Below, piece by piece: positions 40,534 through 48,462 of a DNA stretch of 64,000 nucleotides (positions are counted from its first letter, which is position 1; each line of letters opens with the position of its first letter). The position numbers and the translations under genes were made by a program. This stretch comes from JAWKHR01 sp041394725 (lineage in GTDB: Bacteria > Acidobacteriota > Vicinamibacteria > Vicinamibacterales > SCN-69-37): the NCBI GenBank assembly GCA_041394725.1, contig JAWKHR010000029.1, positions 1 through 64,000 of the forward strand. Direction: 5' to 3'. Under the pieces are notes generated by a model that was given only the letters and a program-made list of their open reading frames with translations, had not been told where the DNA came from and searched no databases.

Positions 40534-41543
40534 GGCGCGCCGTCCTGATCGTGCTGGTCGCGGGGCTGGTCCTCGCGGCCGCCGGCGGCGCCTGGCTGCG
40601 CCAGCGCCTCGCGGCGCCGTACCAGGGTTACGCGGGTGCCGAGGTGTTCGTCGAGCTGCCGTCGGGCGCGGGCGTCCGGGCCATCGCGGCCCAGCTCGCC
40701 GAGGCCGGCGTCGTGACCGACCCGGTGACGTTCCGGATCGCGGCCCGGCTGGCCGGCGCGGACCGGCGGCTGCAGGCGGGCGAGTATCGCTTCGCCGGCC
40801 CGGCCACGCCGTGGACCGTGGTCGATCGCCTCGCGCGTGGCGACGTGTACGCGCACCCGGTGACGTTCCCCGAGGGCCTGACGATCCGCGAGATGGCGGT
40901 GGTGTTCGAGCGCACCGGCCTCGGGACGCGGGGGGCGTTCGAGTCGGCGGCGGGCGACGCGTCGCTGGCGCGCGCGTGGGACCCGACGGCGCGGTCGCTC
41001 GAGGGCTACCTCTTCCCCGACACCTACGCGCTCCCGCGCCGAGCGGGCGCCGACGGCACGGTGCGGGCGATGGTCGACGGCTTCGACCGGGCCTTCGACG
41101 CGAGCCTGCGCGACGCCGCGAAGGCGCAGGGCCTGAGCATCCGCGACGTGGTCACGCTCGCCTCGCTCATCGAGAAGGAGACCGCGCGAGCCGACGAGCG
41201 CGCGCTGGTCGCGGCCGTCTACCGCAACCGGCTGCGCATCGGGATGCCGATGCAGTGCGACCCGACCGTCATCTACGCGCTGATGCTCGCGGGCCGGTGG
41301 GACGGCAACATCCGCCGCGCGGACCTGCAGATCGACTCGCCCTACAACACGTACCGGTACGCGGGGCTGCCTCCCGGCCCGATCGCCTCGCCCGGCAAGG
41401 CCTCGCTCGAGGCCGCGCTCGCGCCGGCCGACGTGCCGTACCTCTACTTCGTCTCGCGCAACGACGGCAGCCACGTCTTCGCGTCGACCCTCGCCGAGCA
41501 CAACGCGAACGTCCGGCGCTGGCAGATCCGCCGGGGCCGCTGA
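40530..41543 (+). CDS. mltG: Endolytic transglycosylase MltG
   Basis: 337 residues from GTG 40530. One N-terminal membrane helix (AVLIVLVAGLVLAAAGGAWL), a LysM-like segment, then the YceG domain: RSLEGYLFPDTYALPR, VVTLASLIEKET with the catalytic Glu, and SPYNTYRYAGLPPGPIASPG. It cleaves nascent peptidoglycan strands at the inner membrane and is thought to set their length. The ruvX-mltG pairing is common. It ends 10 bp from the convergent nadK. Confidence 0.95.
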   Translation: MRRAVLIVLVAGLVLAAAGGAWLRQRLAAPYQGYAGAEVFVELPSGAGVRAIAAQLAEAGVVTDPVTFRIAARLAGADRRLQAGEYRFAGPATPWTVVDRLARGDVYAHPVTFPEGLTIREMAVVFERTGLGTRGAFESAAGDASLARAWDPTARSLEGYLFPDTYALPRRAGADGTVRAMVDGFDRAFDASLRDAAKAQGLSIRDVVTLASLIEKETARADERALVAAVYRNRLRIGMPMQCDPTVIYALMLAGRWDGNIRRADLQIDSPYNTYRYAGLPPGPIASPGKASLEAALAPADVPYLYFVSRNDGSHVFASTLAEHNANVRRWQIRRGR

Positions 41544-41553
41544 CCGGGGCCCG

Positions 41554-42429
41554 CTACCGCCCCCACTGCAGCTTCTCGCGGAGCATGTCGAAGTGCGTCC
41601 GGTCCGACGTGCGGACCAGCCGCAGCAGGCGCGACGCGCGCGTCACGACGACCACGTCCCCCGCGGCGAGCGGCGCGCCGTACTGCCCGTCGAACGTGAC
41701 CACGATGTCCGACCGCGGGTCGATCTCCGGGCGCAGCGTGAGCTCCGCGGTGGCCGGCAGCACCAGCGGGCGGTTGGTGAGCGCGTGCGGCGCGATCGGC
41801 GTGAGCACGATCGCATCCACGGCCGGATGCAGGATGGGCCCGCCGGCCGAGAGGTTGTAGGCCGTCGATCCGGTCGCGGTCGCGACGATGAGGCCATCGG
41901 CCTTGACGTGAAAGACCGGCTGCCCGTCCACGGTGACGTCGATCTCGATCATCCGCGAGAGCGCGCCGCGCGTGACGACGATGTCGTTGAGCGCGAGGTG
42001 CGCGGTCTCGTCGCGGCCGTCGCGCACGACGCGGCCATGGAGCAGCATGCGCGTCTCGGTGCGCGTCCGGCCCTCGACGAGCGCCGCGAGGCCGACGAGC
42101 ATGTCGGATCGGTTGACCTCGGTGAGGAAGCCGAGCCGGCCGAGGTTGACGCCCATCAGCGGCGTGTCGCACCCGGCGTGCGCGACCACGCTGGCCGCGC
42201 TGAGGAGCGATCCGTCGCCGCCGAAGACGACGAGGGCGTCCACGGCGGCCGGCAGGTCGTTCGTCTCGAGGGTGGGCCAGCGGTCGGCGATCCCGGCTTC
42301 GGCGGCGACCTCGGCGTCGAGCACCGGGGCGGCGCCGTGCGTCTCGAGCCACGCGGCCGCCTCGAGCAGGGCCGCGATCGTCGCCGGTTGCGTCTGTCGC
42401 GCGATCAGCCCGACCCGACGGATCGTCAC
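41554..42429 (-). CDS. nadK: NAD kinase
   Basis: 291 residues from GTG 42429, overlapping the tlyA stop. It has the GGDGS motif (VVFGGDGSLLSAA), GVNLGRLGFLTEV, LNDIVVTRG and KADGLIVATATGSTAY, all diagnostic of NadK. It phosphorylates NAD to NADP with ATP in the cytoplasm. It is the last gene of the Hsp20-ymdB-xseAB-ispA-tlyA-nadK cluster. recN, often next in other bacteria, is absent here. Confidence 0.96.
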   Translation of the reverse strand: MTIRRVGLIARQTQPATIAALLEAAAWLETHGAAPVLDAEVAAEAGIADRWPTLETNDLPAAVDALVVFGGDGSLLSAASVVAHAGCDTPLMGVNLGRLGFLTEVNRSDMLVGLAALVEGRTRTETRMLLHGRVVRDGRDETAHLALNDIVVTRGALSRMIEIDVTVDGQPVFHVKADGLIVATATGSTAYNLSAGGPILHPAVDAIVLTPIAPHALTNRPLVLPATAELTLRPEIDPRSDIVVTFDGQYGAPLAAGDVVVVTRASRLLRLVRTSDRTHFDMLREKLQWGR

Positions 42430-43187
42430 GCGACCTCCGGGGCGGCCGGCGCGGGGCGCAGCAGCAGCAGGAACTCGCGATTCCCCCCGGCGCCTTCGAT
42501 GGGCGATGGCTCGACCCGCACGGGCTCCCATCCTACCCGAACGGCCTGTTGCCGCACCTCGTCGAGCACGCGCGCGTGCACGGCCGGGTCGCGGACGATG
42601 CCGCCCTTCCCGACGTCCTCGCGCCCGGCCTCGAACTGCGGCTTGACGAGTGCGATCGCCCGGCCGTCGGGCGCCACCAGGGCGCGCACGACCGGCAGGA
42701 TGTGGCGCAGCGAGATGAACGAGACGTCGATCGTCACCAGGTCGAACACCCGGTGGCCGGATGGCAGGGCGTCCGGCGTGAGGTAGCGCGCGTTCACGCC
42801 GTCCACCACGGTGACGCGCGGGTCGGTGCGCAGGCGCCAGTCGAGCTGGCCGCGGCCCACGTCGACCGCGACCACGTGCCGGGCCCCGGCCTGCAGCAGG
42901 ACGTCGGTGAAGCCGCCCGTGGACGCGCCCACGTCGAGCGCCGACCGGCCGGTGGCGTCCACGCCGAACGCGGCGAGCGCGTGCGCGAGCTTCAGGCCGC
43001 CGCGGCTCGCCCACGGATGGTCCGGCTGCCGGAGCGTGACGTCCGCGTCCTCGTCCACGCGGGTGCCGGCCTTGGTCTCCGGCGCGCCGCCGACGAGCAC
43101 GTCGCCGGCCAGGATCAGCGCCCGCGCGCGTTCGCGCGACTGGACGAGACCCTTCTGCACGAGCAGCTGGTCGAGCCGCACCTTCAC
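42426..43187 (-). CDS. tlyA: TlyA-family 16S/23S rRNA 2'-O-methyltransferase
   Basis: 253 residues from GTG 43187. An S4 RNA-binding domain (VRLDQLLVQKGLVQSRERARALI) and an FtsJ/RrmJ Rossmann methyltransferase (ALDVGASTGGFTDVLLQAGA, FDLVTIDVSFISL, LVKPQFEAGRE). The family was once called hemolysin; mycobacterial TlyA methylates rRNA and affects capreomycin sensitivity. It starts 46 bp after ispA and overlaps nadK. Confidence 0.94.
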   Translation of the reverse strand: MKVRLDQLLVQKGLVQSRERARALILAGDVLVGGAPETKAGTRVDEDADVTLRQPDHPWASRGGLKLAHALAAFGVDATGRSALDVGASTGGFTDVLLQAGARHVVAVDVGRGQLDWRLRTDPRVTVVDGVNARYLTPDALPSGHRVFDLVTIDVSFISLRHILPVVRALVAPDGRAIALVKPQFEAGREDVGKGGIVRDPAVHARVLDEVRQQAVRVGWEPVRVEPSPIEGAGGNREFLLLLRPAPAAPEVA

Positions 43188-43233
43188 GCGCGTTCCGGCG
43201 CCCGGCCGCCCGCGACGGAGAGCCGTGCCGGGA

Positions 43234-44193
43234 TCAGTGCCGGCGCGCCAGCGTCCACTCCGCGATGTCCTCGAGCCAGCCGGTCAGGCCCGCGCTCTCG
43301 AGCGCGGCGCGCGCCCGGTCGACGCACGCCCGCGCGAGCCGGGACGATTCCTCGATCCCGTAGATGGACGGATAGGTGGGCTTGTCGGCGGCCGAGTCCT
43401 TGCCCGCCGTCTTGCCGAGCGTCTCGGCCGATCCCTCGACGTCCAGGATGTCGTCGACGATCTGGAACGCGAGCCCGAGCTCCCGGGCGTAGGCGTCGAT
43501 CTGGACGACCAGCCCGTCCGGCGCGCCGACGGCCACCGCGCCGAGCGTGGCCGCCGCGCGGATCAGCGCGCCCGTCTTGCGCGCGTGCATGTCGATGAGG
43601 CCCGCCGAGTCCAGGCCGCCGGCGACGTAGCCCGTCACCTGGCCCGCCGCCGCGAGGTCGATCGCCTGCCCGCCGACCATGCCGGCGGCGCCGGCCGCCG
43701 AGGCGAGCATGGCGATGGCGTGGAGCCGGCGCTCTGGGGGAGCCTCGGGCGCGCCGAGCGGCAGCACGGGCGACGGCGACCGGGCGATCACCCCGAACGC
43801 GTCGGTCAGCAGCCCGTCACCGGCCAGCACGGCCAGGCCCTCGCCGAAGACGATGTGCGTCGTCGGCCGGCCCCGTCGCAGCTCGTCGTCGTCCATCGAC
43901 GGCAGGTCGTCGTGGACCAGCGAGTAGGAATGCACCATCTCGACCGCGCAGGCCGAGGGCAGCGCGAGCCAGCGGGCCTCCTCGGTTTCGAGATTCAGGT
44001 GATCGGCCACGCTGTCGGCCACGGCGAGCGTCAGGCAGGGACGCAGGCGCTTGCCGCCGCCGAGCAGCGCGTAGGCGAGCCCGTCGGCCAGCACCGGGGG
44101 CGCGCCCGACGTGTGAACGGCGTGTTCCAGCCCGGTCTCGACGAGCGTGCGGAGCTCGTCGAAGTAGTCCCCGAGCGTGGCCGGCTGCGTCAC
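43234..44193 (-). CDS. ispA: Polyprenyl (farnesyl) diphosphate synthase
   Basis: 319 residues from GTG 44193, overlapping the xseB stop. First aspartate-rich motif LVHDDLPSMDDDELRRG, with the 4-residue spacer of bacterial type II FPP synthases, and second FQIVDDILD. GGGKRLRPCL binds pyrophosphate. It condenses IPP with DMAPP/GPP to farnesyl diphosphate for quinones and undecaprenyl carriers. dxs, which usually follows ispA in this cluster, is missing. Confidence 0.94.
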   Translation of the reverse strand: MTQPATLGDYFDELRTLVETGLEHAVHTSGAPPVLADGLAYALLGGGKRLRPCLTLAVADSVADHLNLETEEARWLALPSACAVEMVHSYSLVHDDLPSMDDDELRRGRPTTHIVFGEGLAVLAGDGLLTDAFGVIARSPSPVLPLGAPEAPPERRLHAIAMLASAAGAAGMVGGQAIDLAAAGQVTGYVAGGLDSAGLIDMHARKTGALIRAAATLGAVAVGAPDGLVVQIDAYARELGLAFQIVDDILDVEGSAETLGKTAGKDSAADKPTYPSIYGIEESSRLARACVDRARAALESAGLTGWLEDIAEWTLARRH

Positions 44194-44435
44194 GATCGCG
44201 ACCGGTCGTCGGCGTCGGCGAGCGCCGACGCGTCCCGGAGCTCCCCGCGCTCGGTGAGGAGCTCGATGCGGCGCTGCGCGGCGCCGAGCTGGTCGTGGCA
44301 GTACCGCGAGAGCTCCACGCCGCGCTCGAAGAGCGCGAGCGAGGTCTCCAGCGTCAGGTCGCCGTCCTCGAGCTGCTTGACGATCTTCTCGAGCTCGCCG
44401 ATGGCGGATTCGAAATCCTTGATCGCGTCGGTCAT
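44190..44435 (-). CDS. xseB: Exodeoxyribonuclease VII small subunit
   Basis: 81 residues from ATG 44435, overlapping xseA (ATGA). FESAIGELEKIVKQLEDGDL followed by SLALFERGVELSRYC is the family signature. Several copies coat one XseA to form the ssDNA exonuclease. Confidence 0.95.
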   Translation of the reverse strand: MTDAIKDFESAIGELEKIVKQLEDGDLTLETSLALFERGVELSRYCHDQLGAAQRRIELLTERGELRDASALADADDRSRS

Positions 44436-45835
44436 GAGTCGTGCGCGGCATCGGCCGCGGCCGGCGTCTCGGCCGTGCCGGTCACCCGGCATGCCAGCTC
44501 GCCGTCGGCCAGCGTCACCCGGACGGCATCGCCCGCCCGGACCGCCGCGGCCGTCCGAATGATACCCGTGCGGGCGGCATTCCAGCACACGGCGTAGCCG
44601 CGGCCGAGGACGGCCAGGGGGCTGAGCGCGTCGAGCCGGGCGGCCAGGCGGCCGGCCCGCGCGGTGGCGGCGGCCTGCCGGGCCTCGCCGCCGGCGCGCA
44701 GCCGGCCGTCGGCGCGCACCAGGCGCGTGCGCATCTCGGCCGCCACGCGCCGCAGGTCGCGCTGCTCGAGGCGGCGACGCCACTCGTCGAACCGTCGCGC
44801 CAGGCCGGCGTGCCGGCGGGCCGCGGCGTGCGCCAGCCGCAGGCGCAGTTCTTCCACGTCGCGGTCGCGCATGACGACGCGCGTGGGCCAGTGGGCGAGG
44901 CGCAGGTCGCACTGCCGGGCGCGCTCGGCGCGCCGGGCGATCTGCCGGTCGGCCGCCCGCTGGAGCCGATCCGCCGCGGTGTCGATGCGCGCGCGGAAGG
45001 TGTCGGCGCGCTCGACGACCAGCTCGGCCGCATTCGACGGCGTGGCCGCGCGCACGTCGGCGACGAAGTCCGCGATGGTGAAGTCCACCTCGTGCCCGAC
45101 GGCCGAGATCACCGGCACCGGACACGCGGCAATCGCGCGCGCCAGCCGCTCGTCGTTGAACGCCCACAGGTCCTCGGCCGAGCCGCCGCCGCGGCCGATG
45201 ATCACGACGTCGATCTCGGGCACGGCCGCGATGGCCCGCAGCGCGCGCGCGAGATCCAGCGCCGCGCCGTCGCCCTGCACGCGCGCCGGCCGCACCACGA
45301 CCCGCGCGGTCGGATGCCGGGTCGTGAGGATGCGGAGGATGTCGCGCACGGCGGCGCCGTCGGCCGAGGTCACCACGCCGATCCGGCGCGGCAGCACCGG
45401 CAGCGGCCGCTTGCGCGCCTGGTCGAACAGCCCCTCGGCCTGGAGCGTCCGCTTGAGCTGCTCGAACGCGGCCTGCAGCGCGCCCAGCCCGTGCGGCTCG
45501 AGCGCGTCACAGATGATCTGGTACTCGCCCTTGACCTCGTACACGCCGAGTCGTCCGCGGGCGATCACGCGGAGGCCGTCCTCGGGGCGGAACTTCAGCT
45601 GCCGCGCGGTCGTGCGGAACATCACCGCGCGAACCTGGGCGAAGTCGTCCTTCAGCGTGAAGTAGACGTGGCCCGAGCTCCACTGCCGGCAGTTCGAGAT
45701 CTCCCCCTCGACGACCACGCGCGTGAACGTGCCCTCGACGAGCGCCTTGAGCCGCGCGGTGAGTTCGCTGACCGACCACGGGCCGCGGTCGGGCGCCGCC
45801 GGCTCGTCGTCGAAGGGCAGCGGCAGGTGGTCCAT
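44432..45835 (-). CDS. xseA: Exodeoxyribonuclease VII large subunit
   Basis: 467 residues from ATG 45835. An N-terminal OB fold (VSELTARLKALVEGTFTRV, NCRQWSSGHVYFTLKD) and the catalytic core (IGVVTSADGAAVRDI, DVVIIGRGGGSAEDLWAF, PVISAVGHEVDFTIADFVAD, RAATPSNAAEL), then a long coiled coil. It degrades single-stranded DNA to oligonucleotides and is involved in repair. It begins 2 bp after the ymdB stop. Confidence 0.96.
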   Translation of the reverse strand: MDHLPLPFDDEPAAPDRGPWSVSELTARLKALVEGTFTRVVVEGEISNCRQWSSGHVYFTLKDDFAQVRAVMFRTTARQLKFRPEDGLRVIARGRLGVYEVKGEYQIICDALEPHGLGALQAAFEQLKRTLQAEGLFDQARKRPLPVLPRRIGVVTSADGAAVRDILRILTTRHPTARVVVRPARVQGDGAALDLARALRAIAAVPEIDVVIIGRGGGSAEDLWAFNDERLARAIAACPVPVISAVGHEVDFTIADFVADVRAATPSNAAELVVERADTFRARIDTAADRLQRAADRQIARRAERARQCDLRLAHWPTRVVMRDRDVEELRLRLAHAAARRHAGLARRFDEWRRRLEQRDLRRVAAEMRTRLVRADGRLRAGGEARQAAATARAGRLAARLDALSPLAVLGRGYAVCWNAARTGIIRTAAAVRAGDAVRVTLADGELACRVTGTAETPAAADAAHDS

Positions 45836-45837
45836 CG

Positions 45838-46662
45838 TCAGCGGGCGGCCGAGGGCTGGGCGACGAGTTGTTCGACGTCCTGGGCCGAGAGGCTCAGCCG
45901 CTCGATCGCGGTCGCCCGGCCCGTCGCTTCGTCGGCGTCGATCACGACGCCGCTGATCCGCGGATTCTCCGTCGCGGTCTCGAAGCGCTGCGGCAGGCCG
46001 GTCAGGAAGCGCTGGATCACGGCCGACCGTTCGACGCCGATGACCGAGTCGTGCGGTCCCGTCATGCCGACGTCGGTGATGTAGGCGGTGCCACGGGGCA
46101 GGATCCGGTCGTCGGCCGTCTGCACGTGCGTGTGCGTGCCCACGACGGCGGCCACGCGGCCGTCCAGATGCCAGCCCATGGCGACCTTCTCCGACGTCGC
46201 CTCGGCATGGAAGTCCACCAGGATGATCTGCGCCTCGTCGCGCAACGCCTCGACTTCCGCGAGCGCGACGCGGAACGGGTCGTCGATGGGGACCATGAAG
46301 ACGCGGCCCATGACGTTGACCACGCCCACGCTCACGCCCGAGGCGGTGCGGGTCACGTAGCGGCCCTGACCCGGCGCGCCCGCCGGCAGGTTGGCCGGGC
46401 GCAGCAGGCGTGGCTGGTTGGCGATGTAGGGCAGAATCTCCTTCGTGTCCCACGTGTGATTGCCGCCCGTCATCACCTGGATGCCGTAGGCGAAGAGGTC
46501 GTCGGCGATGTCCGGCGTGATGCCGAATCCGGCCGCCGCATTCTCCGTGTTCGCGATGACGAGGTCGATCCGACGGTCGGCCACGATGGCCGGGAGGCCG
46601 CGCCGGATCAACTCGCGGCCCGGGCGGCCGACGATGTCGCCGATGAAGAGCAGCCGCGTCAC
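45838..46662 (-). CDS. ymdB: YmdB-family metallophosphoesterase
   Basis: 274 residues from GTG 46662. TIGR00282-type metallophosphatase: LLFIGDIVGRPGRELI, ANTENAAAGFGITP, MTGGNHTWD, VDFHAEATSEK and VVGTHTHVQTADDRIL give the dimetal ligands. Bacillus YmdB hydrolyses 2',3'-cyclic nucleotides and affects biofilm and sporulation; the role here is unknown. It overlaps both the upstream Hsp20 stop (GTGA) and nearly the downstream xseA. Confidence 0.93.
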   Translation of the reverse strand: MTRLLFIGDIVGRPGRELIRRGLPAIVADRRIDLVIANTENAAAGFGITPDIADDLFAYGIQVMTGGNHTWDTKEILPYIANQPRLLRPANLPAGAPGQGRYVTRTASGVSVGVVNVMGRVFMVPIDDPFRVALAEVEALRDEAQIILVDFHAEATSEKVAMGWHLDGRVAAVVGTHTHVQTADDRILPRGTAYITDVGMTGPHDSVIGVERSAVIQRFLTGLPQRFETATENPRISGVVIDADEATGRATAIERLSLSAQDVEQLVAQPSAAR

Positions 46663-47129
46663 GTGCGCTCCACGGGCACGTGATGCAGCCGGCCTCGGCG
46701 CTCTTCGACGCGCGGCAGCACGACGCGCAGCTGGCCGCCGCCCACGTGCGCCCGCGCGCGCGTCGAATCCAGCGCGCCGATCAGGCGGACGGCCCGTGCG
46801 AACCGCCCGTAGCCGCGCTCCGCGAGATGAAACCGCGCCGCCGGATCGATCCGCGGCGGCAGCTTCGCGCCCACCACGAGCAGCGTGCTGCGCCGGATCG
46901 CCACCCGCAGCGACTCGGCGGCCACGCCGGGAACGTCCACCACCACCTCGATGGCCGACTCGGTCTCGAGGACGTCCACGGGCGGCCGGCACTCCGCGTT
47001 GACCGCCGCGGCGCCCGGGACGGCCTCGTCCAGTTCCTGCAGCAGCCGGCGAGCGTCGTCGGCCAGGTCGGTGGCGTCCTGCTGAAAGGGATCCGTCACG
47101 ATCCTTCGATCATACAGGCGCGGCGGCAT
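46659..47129 (-). CDS. Hsp20/alpha-crystallin-like small chaperone, divergent
   Basis: 156 residues from ATG 47129; GTG 47099 is a possible shorter start. The alpha-crystallin domain covers about residues 48-140: PPVDVLETESAIEVVVDVPG, SLRVAIRRSTLLVVGAK, FHLAERGYGRFARAVRL, and the C-terminal VPV could serve as an IxI-like motif. It is more divergent than the Hsp20 at 47365. It opens a cluster of housekeeping genes rather than standing alone, so it may be expressed constitutively. Confidence 0.82.
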   Translation of the reverse strand: MPPRLYDRRIVTDPFQQDATDLADDARRLLQELDEAVPGAAAVNAECRPPVDVLETESAIEVVVDVPGVAAESLRVAIRRSTLLVVGAKLPPRIDPAARFHLAERGYGRFARAVRLIGALDSTRARAHVGGGQLRVVLPRVEERRGRLHHVPVERT

Positions 47130-47262
47130 GCCGCCGCAGAAAGCGCCGTAATGGCGCCGTCAGGGCGGCAGGAGCCGGCGGCGGTGGACTTCGGGCCAGA
47201 AACCAGGTCGGCGAAAGGGCATCTGACCATACACAAATATGAGCGTATTCAACTAATATAAT

Positions 47263-47294
47263 ATTCTTGACTAAGAATCATATTGTGCTAGACT
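47263..47294 (+). promoter_or_regulatory. Promoter of the hsp20 gene at 47365, with overlapping inverted repeat
   Basis: In an A+T-rich island (47228-47290). -35 TTGACT (47267-47272), 16-bp spacer, -10 TAGACT (47289-47294) preceded by TGC (extended -10). The -35 sits inside the perfect inverted repeat ATTCTT-GACT-AAGAAT (47263-47278), a likely operator. The expected start is near 47301, giving a ~64-nt leader. Confidence 0.6.
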
Positions 47295-47364
47295 ACCTCT
47301 GTCGGTCGCCACGCGAACGTTCGTTTGCGTCGCGCCACCGAGATTTTTCAGGAGGTTGAGAACC

Positions 47365-47802
47365 ATGGCACTGACCCGTTGGAGCCCCGTGCGTGACCTG
47401 GCCGCACTCGAGATCGATCGGCTCAATCGCATGTTCGACGCGGCGTTCGGCGAGGAACCCCTCGCGCGCGGCGGCTGGATGCCGCCGGTCGACATCGTCG
47501 AGAACGCGAACCAGGACGTCGTCGTCAAGGCTGAACTCCCCGAGATGAAGCGCGAGGACATCAAGGTCACGTTCGAGAACAACGTGCTGACCCTCGAGGG
47601 CGAGCGCAAGTTCGAGCAGGACCAGAAGAAGGGACAGCTGCACCGCGTGGAGCGCGGCTACGGCATGTTCCGCCGCAGCTTCACGATGCCGGCCACCGTG
47701 GATCCGACGCGCGTGAGCGCGGACTACAAGGACGGCGTGCTGACCATCACGCTGCCGCGGCGCGAGGAAAGCCGCCCGCGGCAGATCGAAGTCAACGGCT
47801 GA
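47365..47802 (+). CDS. Hsp20/alpha-crystallin small heat-shock protein
   Basis: 145 residues from ATG 47365 with AGGAGGT ahead. A short N-terminal arm (ALTRWSPVRDLAALEIDRLNR), an alpha-crystallin domain from WMPPVDIVENANQDVVV to GVLTITLPRREE, and C-terminal RQIEVNG with the IxV motif that docks dimers into oligomers. It is an ATP-independent holdase in the cytoplasm. It stands alone between a strong promoter and a strong terminator, as expected for a stress-induced monocistron. Confidence 0.97.
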   Translation: MALTRWSPVRDLAALEIDRLNRMFDAAFGEEPLARGGWMPPVDIVENANQDVVVKAELPEMKREDIKVTFENNVLTLEGERKFEQDQKKGQLHRVERGYGMFRRSFTMPATVDPTRVSADYKDGVLTITLPRREESRPRQIEVNG

Positions 47803-47835
47803 GCGCCGGCTTCCGGTATACGGAGCGGCGCCCAC

Positions 47836-47874
47836 GGGGCGGCGGATTGGCCAATCCGCCGCCCCGTCTTTTTT
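47836..47874 (+). terminator. Rho-independent terminator of hsp20
   Basis: GGGGCGGCGGATTGG directly followed by CCAATCCGCCGCCCC (47836-47865), a perfect 15-bp palindrome, then GTC and six T (47869-47874). Confidence 0.92.
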
Positions 47875-48044
47875 CGCCGCCCCCTCTTCTCCTTGTTCGT
47901 GACTGGCGGCGCCGGTTGCCGGAGGCTGCAGGCGTCGCCCGGATCGGAACCTCCGGTTCGTGGGGCACGTCGAACCGGGTACCCGCCCCAGGGCCCCCGG
48001 GCTCGTGGTCGGGACGTGCGCCCGGGCGCACGGAGGGAGCCTCG

Positions 48045-48377
48045 ATGGAAGTCTTCGGCCTCGTCTTCGCGATTGCCGTCGTCGGCGTGCTGTTCGTGGC
48101 ATTCGTCGCGCTGATGCTGGTCCTGCGCGCCGCGCTCTGGGTGGCGCTGCTGCCGTTCCGTCTCCTCTTTGCCGTCCTCACCCTGCCGTTGCTGCTGCTC
48201 AAGGGACTGATCCTGAGCATCGGGGCGGTGCTGGGTTTCGGACTCCTGGCGATCGCCGGCGTGGTGATCGTCGGCGGACTGCTCCTCGCGGTGGTCGTCC
48301 CGCTACTGCCCATCCTGTTCATCGTCGCGGTCACGTGGGCGCTCGTGCGGCTGATGCGCAGGCCGGCGCTGGCCTGA
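48045..48377 (+). CDS. Small hydrophobic membrane protein of unknown function
   Basis: 110 residues from ATG 48045, behind GGAGGG. Almost entirely hydrophobic: three to four predicted helices (VFGLVFAIAVVGVLFVAFVA; LLFAVLTLPLLLLKGLIL; IGAVLGFGLLAIAGVVIVGG; VVVPLLPILFIVAVTWALV) and a basic C-terminus RLMRRPALA. Longer upstream starts would add a Pro/Arg-rich stretch without a ribosome site. No family recognised. It follows the hsp20 terminator, so it has its own transcript. Confidence 0.7.
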   Translation: MEVFGLVFAIAVVGVLFVAFVALMLVLRAALWVALLPFRLLFAVLTLPLLLLKGLILSIGAVLGFGLLAIAGVVIVGGLLLAVVVPLLPILFIVAVTWALVRLMRRPALA

Positions 48378-48462
48378 CGCGCGAGGCATCGGCGGAAGGA
48401 TCCGGACGACGGACGCCGGACGCAGGAAGCGGCCGGCGAAGACGGTCAGGGAGAGCGCCGTT

